Made by a program: the position numbers and the translations under genes
Notes under the pieces: generated by a model
What the model was told of the DNA's origin: nothing
Databases searched by the model: none
The model's input: the letters and a program-made list of their open reading frames with translations, nothing else
Shown here: positions 60,970-64,000 of the stretch, piece by piece
Layout: each line of letters begins with the position of its first letter
How positions within the stretch are numbered: the first letter of the stretch is position 1
Source: Halovivax asiaticus JCM 14624
GTDB lineage: Archaea > Halobacteriota > Halobacteria > Halobacteriales > Natrialbaceae
Length of the DNA: 64,000 nt
Assembly: GCF_000337515.1 (NCBI RefSeq)
Contig: NZ_AOIQ01000012.1
Coordinates: 37,166 to 101,165 of the forward strand
Direction: 5' to 3'

Positions 60970-61016
60970 AATCTAGCGGCCTCCCCAGCCTGAGGAATCT
61001 AGCGGCCTTCCCAGCC
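60970..61016. repeat. tandem direct repeat of 21 bp (one mismatch)
   Basis: Two copies, 60970-60990 and 60996-61016, begin AATCTAGCGGCCT and differ by a single C/T change. A 5-bp TGAGG lies between them. They lie just before the M32 peptidase gene, in its upstream region. Confidence 0.6.
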
Positions 61017-61058
61017 GATACCACGACGTTGATGACGCTCGGGACAGAAATGCAACCA

Positions 61059-62582
61059 ATGGCAACGCAACAGGAGGAAACGTCGGTCGCCGACACCTAC
61101 GAGGAGCTCGAATCGCGCGTCGAACGGCTCACCAACATCACCGCCGGAGCGGGCGTGCTTCGGTGGGACCAGGAGGTCATGATGCCCGAGGGCGGGACAC
61201 CCGCCCGGGCGAAGCAGCTCTCGACACTCTCGTCGCTCTCCCACGAGGAGCTGACCGATCCGGAGATGGGCGACCTCCTCGACGAACTCGAGGCGGCCGA
61301 CCTCGACGAGGCACAATCGGCGGTCGTCCGCGAGATCCGCCGAAAATACGACCGTGCGACGAGCGTTCCCACCGAACTCGTCGAGGAGATCTCCGAGACG
61401 ACTGCCAACGCGCATCCCGTCTGGACGGAGGCGAAGGAAGAAGACGACTTCGAGACGTTCGCCCCGACGCTCGAGACGCTCATCGAACAAAAGCGCGAGT
61501 ACGCCGAACACATCGACCCCGACGCCGACCCGTACGCGGTCCTGTTCGCCGAGTACGAACCGTATCTCGACCTGGAGACGGCCGAGCGCGTCCTCGAACG
61601 GCTGCGCGACGAACTCGTCCCGCTGATCGAGGCGATCGGCGAGAGCGACGTCGAGCTCGGTGGCGCGTTCGACGGCACGTTCGACCCCGAAACGCAGGAG
61701 GAGCTCTCGCGTGACGTCCTCGACACGGTCGGCTACGACTGGGATCGCGGCCGCCTCGACACCGCGCCGCACCCGTTCTCGACCGGGACGCAGTTCGACG
61801 CCCGCGTCACCACCCGCTTCGACGAGGAAGATCTGCTGGGTTCGATCACCTCGACCGTCCACGAGTTCGGGCACGCCAACTACACGCTCGGCCTGCCCGA
61901 CGAGGGCTACGGCACGCCGCTGGGTGAGTCGCGCGACCTCACCGTTCACGAATCGCAGTCCCGCCTCTGGGAGAATCACGTCGGTCGCTCCGAGGCGTTC
62001 TGGGAGTGCTTCCTGCCGACGGCCGCCGAACGCTTCCCCGCCCTCGACGACGTGTCGGCCCGCGAGGCCTACGAAGCCGCGAATCAGGTCTACGACGACA
62101 ACCTCATCCGCACCGAGGCTGACGAGCTGACCTACCACATGCACATCATCGTCCGGTTCGAGATCGAGCGCGACCTCATCTCGGGCGATCTGGACGTCGA
62201 AGACGTCCCCGAGGTCTGGAACGACAAGTACGAGGAGTACTTGGGCGTCCGGCCCGAGACCGACGCCGAGGGCTGCCTGCAGGACATCCACTGGAGCCAC
62301 GGCTCGTTCGGCTACTTCCCGACGTACTCGCTCGGCTCCGTCCTCGCCGCGCAGCTGTACGCCGCCGCCGAGGACGAAGTAGGCGACATCGACGCGCAGG
62401 TCCGCGAGGGCGCGTTCGACGAACTCAACGGCTGGCTCCGCGAGAACATCCACCGCCACGGCGCGACGTACACCACGCCGGATCTCGTCGAGGAAGCCAC
62501 CGGCGAGGGCTACACGGCCGACTACTTCATCGACTACGCGACCGAGAAGTACGGCCGACTGTACGACCTGGACGGATACTGA
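61059..62582 (+). CDS. M32 carboxypeptidase (thermostable carboxypeptidase type)
   Basis: This 507-residue zinc carboxypeptidase has the catalytic HEFGH at about 268-272 and the downstream glutamate in HESQSRLWEN. DIHWSHGSFGYFPTYSLGS is near the C-terminus, all hallmarks of M32. It removes C-terminal amino acids from peptides in the cytosol. The ORF is open from a TTG at 61029; ATGs at 61032, 61050 and 61059 are all possible. I give 61059 because the family's first helix begins soon after. The repeats at 60970-61016 precede it. Confidence 0.95.
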   Translation: MATQQEETSVADTYEELESRVERLTNITAGAGVLRWDQEVMMPEGGTPARAKQLSTLSSLSHEELTDPEMGDLLDELEAADLDEAQSAVVREIRRKYDRATSVPTELVEEISETTANAHPVWTEAKEEDDFETFAPTLETLIEQKREYAEHIDPDADPYAVLFAEYEPYLDLETAERVLERLRDELVPLIEAIGESDVELGGAFDGTFDPETQEELSRDVLDTVGYDWDRGRLDTAPHPFSTGTQFDARVTTRFDEEDLLGSITSTVHEFGHANYTLGLPDEGYGTPLGESRDLTVHESQSRLWENHVGRSEAFWECFLPTAAERFPALDDVSAREAYEAANQVYDDNLIRTEADELTYHMHIIVRFEIERDLISGDLDVEDVPEVWNDKYEEYLGVRPETDAEGCLQDIHWSHGSFGYFPTYSLGSVLAAQLYAAAEDEVGDIDAQVREGAFDELNGWLRENIHRHGATYTTPDLVEEATGEGYTADYFIDYATEKYGRLYDLDGY

Positions 62583-62666
62583 CTCGGCTGTCGCCAGACC
62601 GACCGATCCGGCCATTTCGGGACCGCACCGTGAGTGCCGGTGGATCGGCTCCCCGGGGACCGGCAC

Positions 62667-62674
62667 CTATTTTT
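62667..62674 (+). promoter_or_regulatory. TATA-like promoter of the small membrane protein gene
   Basis: CTATTTTT lies 24-31 bp before the ATG at 62698, consistent with a leaderless gene. Confidence 0.5.
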
Positions 62675-62697
62675 GACTGTCACGGGCACGAGCGGGT

Positions 62698-63159
62698 ATG
62701 TTCGACATTGTACGCGGCGTGATCCGCGGCGGGTTCGCGGTGCTCGGCGGCTACCTCTGTACGCTGGCACTCGTCGTCGGCGGACTCGTCGAGGCGCCAG
62801 CGGGGGCCGCCCACACCTTGCTCGACGCCCACACGGTCGTCCTCGGGAGCGGGACCGCTCCCGTGACGCTCGTCGGTGTCCCCCTCGTCGTCCTCGGGCT
62901 GGCCGGCTACCGGATCGGCAACGGAGTCGGAACGGGCGTCGTCGGTCGGCTTCGCGCGTCGGTCTCGTCGCTGTTCGGGTCGAACACGAACCAGACGCGG
63001 ACTGCGCTCGTTGGCGTCGGCTACCTGGCTCTCGGCTACGCGTTGAGTGTCGCTCTGGCGAGCGCCGTCGTCGACGTGTCGATCGGTGAGACCGCCGTCG
63101 GCGCCTTCGTCGTCGCGGCCCTGGCCGGCGCAGTCGGTGCGCTTGTCGGGGTTCGGTAG
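62698..63159 (+). CDS. multi-pass membrane protein
   Basis: This 153-residue protein has about four hydrophobic helices (from 12-32, 55-72, 100-122 and 130-150), with a Gly/Ala/Val-rich make-up. No motif of a known family is seen. Function unknown. Confidence 0.65.
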   Translation: MFDIVRGVIRGGFAVLGGYLCTLALVVGGLVEAPAGAAHTLLDAHTVVLGSGTAPVTLVGVPLVVLGLAGYRIGNGVGTGVVGRLRASVSSLFGSNTNQTRTALVGVGYLALGYALSVALASAVVDVSIGETAVGAFVVAALAGAVGALVGVR

Positions 63160-63222
63160 GCGCGAGTCAGCGCGAATGGGCCAGGTGGGTCGGGACAGCC
63201 CGTGTCCGTGCGACAGTGTCGA

Positions 63223-63606
63223 CTACAACAGTCCCTCGCCGAGGACGATCACGGCCACGTTGTTCGCCAGTAGCAAGAATCCGGCCGCGAGCAACCCGCC
63301 GAGGAAGATTTCGACGGCGAGGGCGACCGGGCCGCGATAGCCCCGGGGCAACGCACGGACGATCGAAAACAGCGCGTGGAAGAAACCCGCGAGAACGACG
63401 AGCGCGGAGACGTGGCCCGCCACGACGATCCAGAGCGACTGGCCGTAGAGCCAGGCCATGAGCGGGTTTCGTTCGTAGCCGAGGCCGACCGTCCCGGCCG
63501 CGAGGACCGAGAGCAGGAGGTCGAGCGTGAGAAACAGGAACAGCACGACCGCTGCCCAGTCCCAGTACTCGTCGTAGCGGGGCGTCGCGTCGAACCAGGT
63601 CGTCAT
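63223..63606 (-). CDS. four-helix membrane protein (DUF5658-like)
   Basis: This 127-residue protein has helices at about 17-40, 48-72, 78-95 and 98-122. The loop YERNPLMAWLYGQS between the first two is typical of DUF5658-type membrane proteins, which are of unknown role. Two hairpin-like inverted repeats lie directly upstream. It is convergent with the preceding gene. Confidence 0.6.
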   Translation of the reverse strand: MTTWFDATPRYDEYWDWAAVVLFLFLTLDLLLSVLAAGTVGLGYERNPLMAWLYGQSLWIVVAGHVSALVVLAGFFHALFSIVRALPRGYRGPVALAVEIFLGGLLAAGFLLLANNVAVIVLGEGLL

Positions 63607-63612
63607 GGGGGT

Positions 63613-63646
63613 CCAGACCGGATGGTCTGGCTCCCGATTGTGGGAG
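63613..63646. promoter_or_regulatory. two adjacent inverted repeats before the four-helix protein gene
   Basis: CCAGACC (63613-63619) with GGTCTGG (63624-63630) has a 4-bp loop, and CTCCC (63631-63635) with GGGAG (63642-63646) has a 6-bp loop. They adjoin the start codon at 63606 on its upstream side. They could be an operator or a structured leader. Confidence 0.35.
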
Positions 63647-63722
63647 TCTGGGAAAGAAGGTTGTGGCCGGCGTCGGCTCCGTTCGGCATCCCCGGCGAGT
63701 TAGTGAGCCCAGATCGGACGGA

Positions 63723-64000
63723 TCAGGCGGCCTGGAGCGGCCCCTGTCGCCGCCGGAGGATCTCGAAGAGGCCGAGTGACGTGGCCAGCGCGCCGAGCCC
63801 GACGACGGCGAGGACGAGGCCGGCCTTCCCGGCGATCGGCGTCGCCCCCGCAGAGAGGAGGCCGGTCGACGCGGCGAGGACGATCGTGATCGCGGCCATC
63901 ACCAGCGGAACGACCGCGACGGCGGCCGGCCCGGCGAGGCCGGGTTCCGGCGGCTCCGCGGTCGGCCGGCGGACGAACCGGACGTCGTCGGATCCGTAGC
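63723..64000 (-). CDS. membrane protein, partial (N-terminus beyond the window)
   Basis: The last 92 codons of a gene running off the right edge are visible. They encode GSDDVRFVRRPTAEPPEPG, then two hydrophobic helices (PAAVAVVPLVMAAITIVLAA and AGLVLAVVGLGALATSLGLF) and a basic tail ending QGPLQAA. It is a small or multi-pass membrane protein. Function unknown; the start is not in the window. Confidence 0.55.
   Translation of the reverse strand, partial: YGSDDVRFVRRPTAEPPEPGLAGPAAVAVVPLVMAAITIVLAASTGLLSAGATPIAGKAGLVLAVVGLGALATSLGLFEILRRRQGPLQAA

Noticed and set aside
1..64000. CRISPR arrays, insertion sequences, rRNA operons, replication origin
   Set aside because: No regularly spaced identical repeats, no transposase or terminal inverted repeats, no rRNA stretches and no Orc1/Cdc6 gene were seen in this window.

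Overview
The window is chromosomal DNA of a halophilic archaeon (class Halobacteria). It is GC-rich and most predicted proteins are strongly acidic (Asp/Glu-rich, Lys-poor). Many genes have an A/T-rich TATA-like box about 27 bp before the start codon, so many transcripts are probably leaderless. The information-processing genes are archaeal: SRP54, FtsY, prefoldin alpha, aIF6, L31e, L39e, a PCNA-type clamp, ABCE1/RLI, UPF0200/UPF0201 and archaemetzincin. I cannot name the genus. No rRNA, CRISPR array, insertion sequence or replication origin was recognised. One tRNA gene, tRNA-Arg(TCT), is present.

Layout. 0-16 kb is rich in transport and metal handling: a Zn/Cd-type P1B ATPase with an HMA domain (945-3383), an aldehyde dehydrogenase, a CaCA-family cation exchanger, UspA, a CHRD-domain protein, a lipoprotein, an alpha/beta hydrolase, and a Cu-type locus. 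The Cu-type locus holds a His-rich CPH ATPase (11672-13975), a Met-rich SHOCT membrane protein and a PF03773 permease carrying two YHS metal domains. It ends at tRNA-Arg, next to a partial 3' copy of that tRNA that looks like an integration scar. 16-33 kb is mainly conserved core: creatininase family (possibly ArfB), UPF0200-UPF0201, SRP54, HIT, a PCNA homologue away from its usual partners, FtsY-PfdA-aIF6-L31e-L39e, ThpR, a TPR protein, DUF424, thioredoxin and NpdG. L39e is only 50 codons. aIF6 most likely starts at TTG. The usual rpl18a slot between aIF6 and prefoldin is empty.

33-44 kb carries an FAD oxidoreductase-Rieske fusion, a HAD phosphatase, UPF0146, archaemetzincin, a permease and an ABC ATPase that converge on each other, RLI, and an EMC6-like membrane protein directly before RLI.

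44-50 kb is the most interesting block. A divergent cluster encodes a wHTH membrane regulator with a secreted protein on one side. On the other side are two related DUF1102-like secreted proteins (the second with a CARDB-like domain and a C-terminal membrane anchor), a dedicated archaeal/ER-type signal peptidase I and a DUF5305 membrane protein. The layout recalls TasA/SipW-type secreted-fibre loci and may be an export and assembly system for a surface fibre or matrix protein.

50-64 kb has a MarR-like regulator, a PIN-ATPase-KH protein, an orphan PAS histidine kinase, a 1070-residue STAND ATPase with TPR-like repeats, a globin-coupled HemAT-like transducer, M20 and M32 metallopeptidases and small membrane proteins. 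The last gene runs off the right edge.
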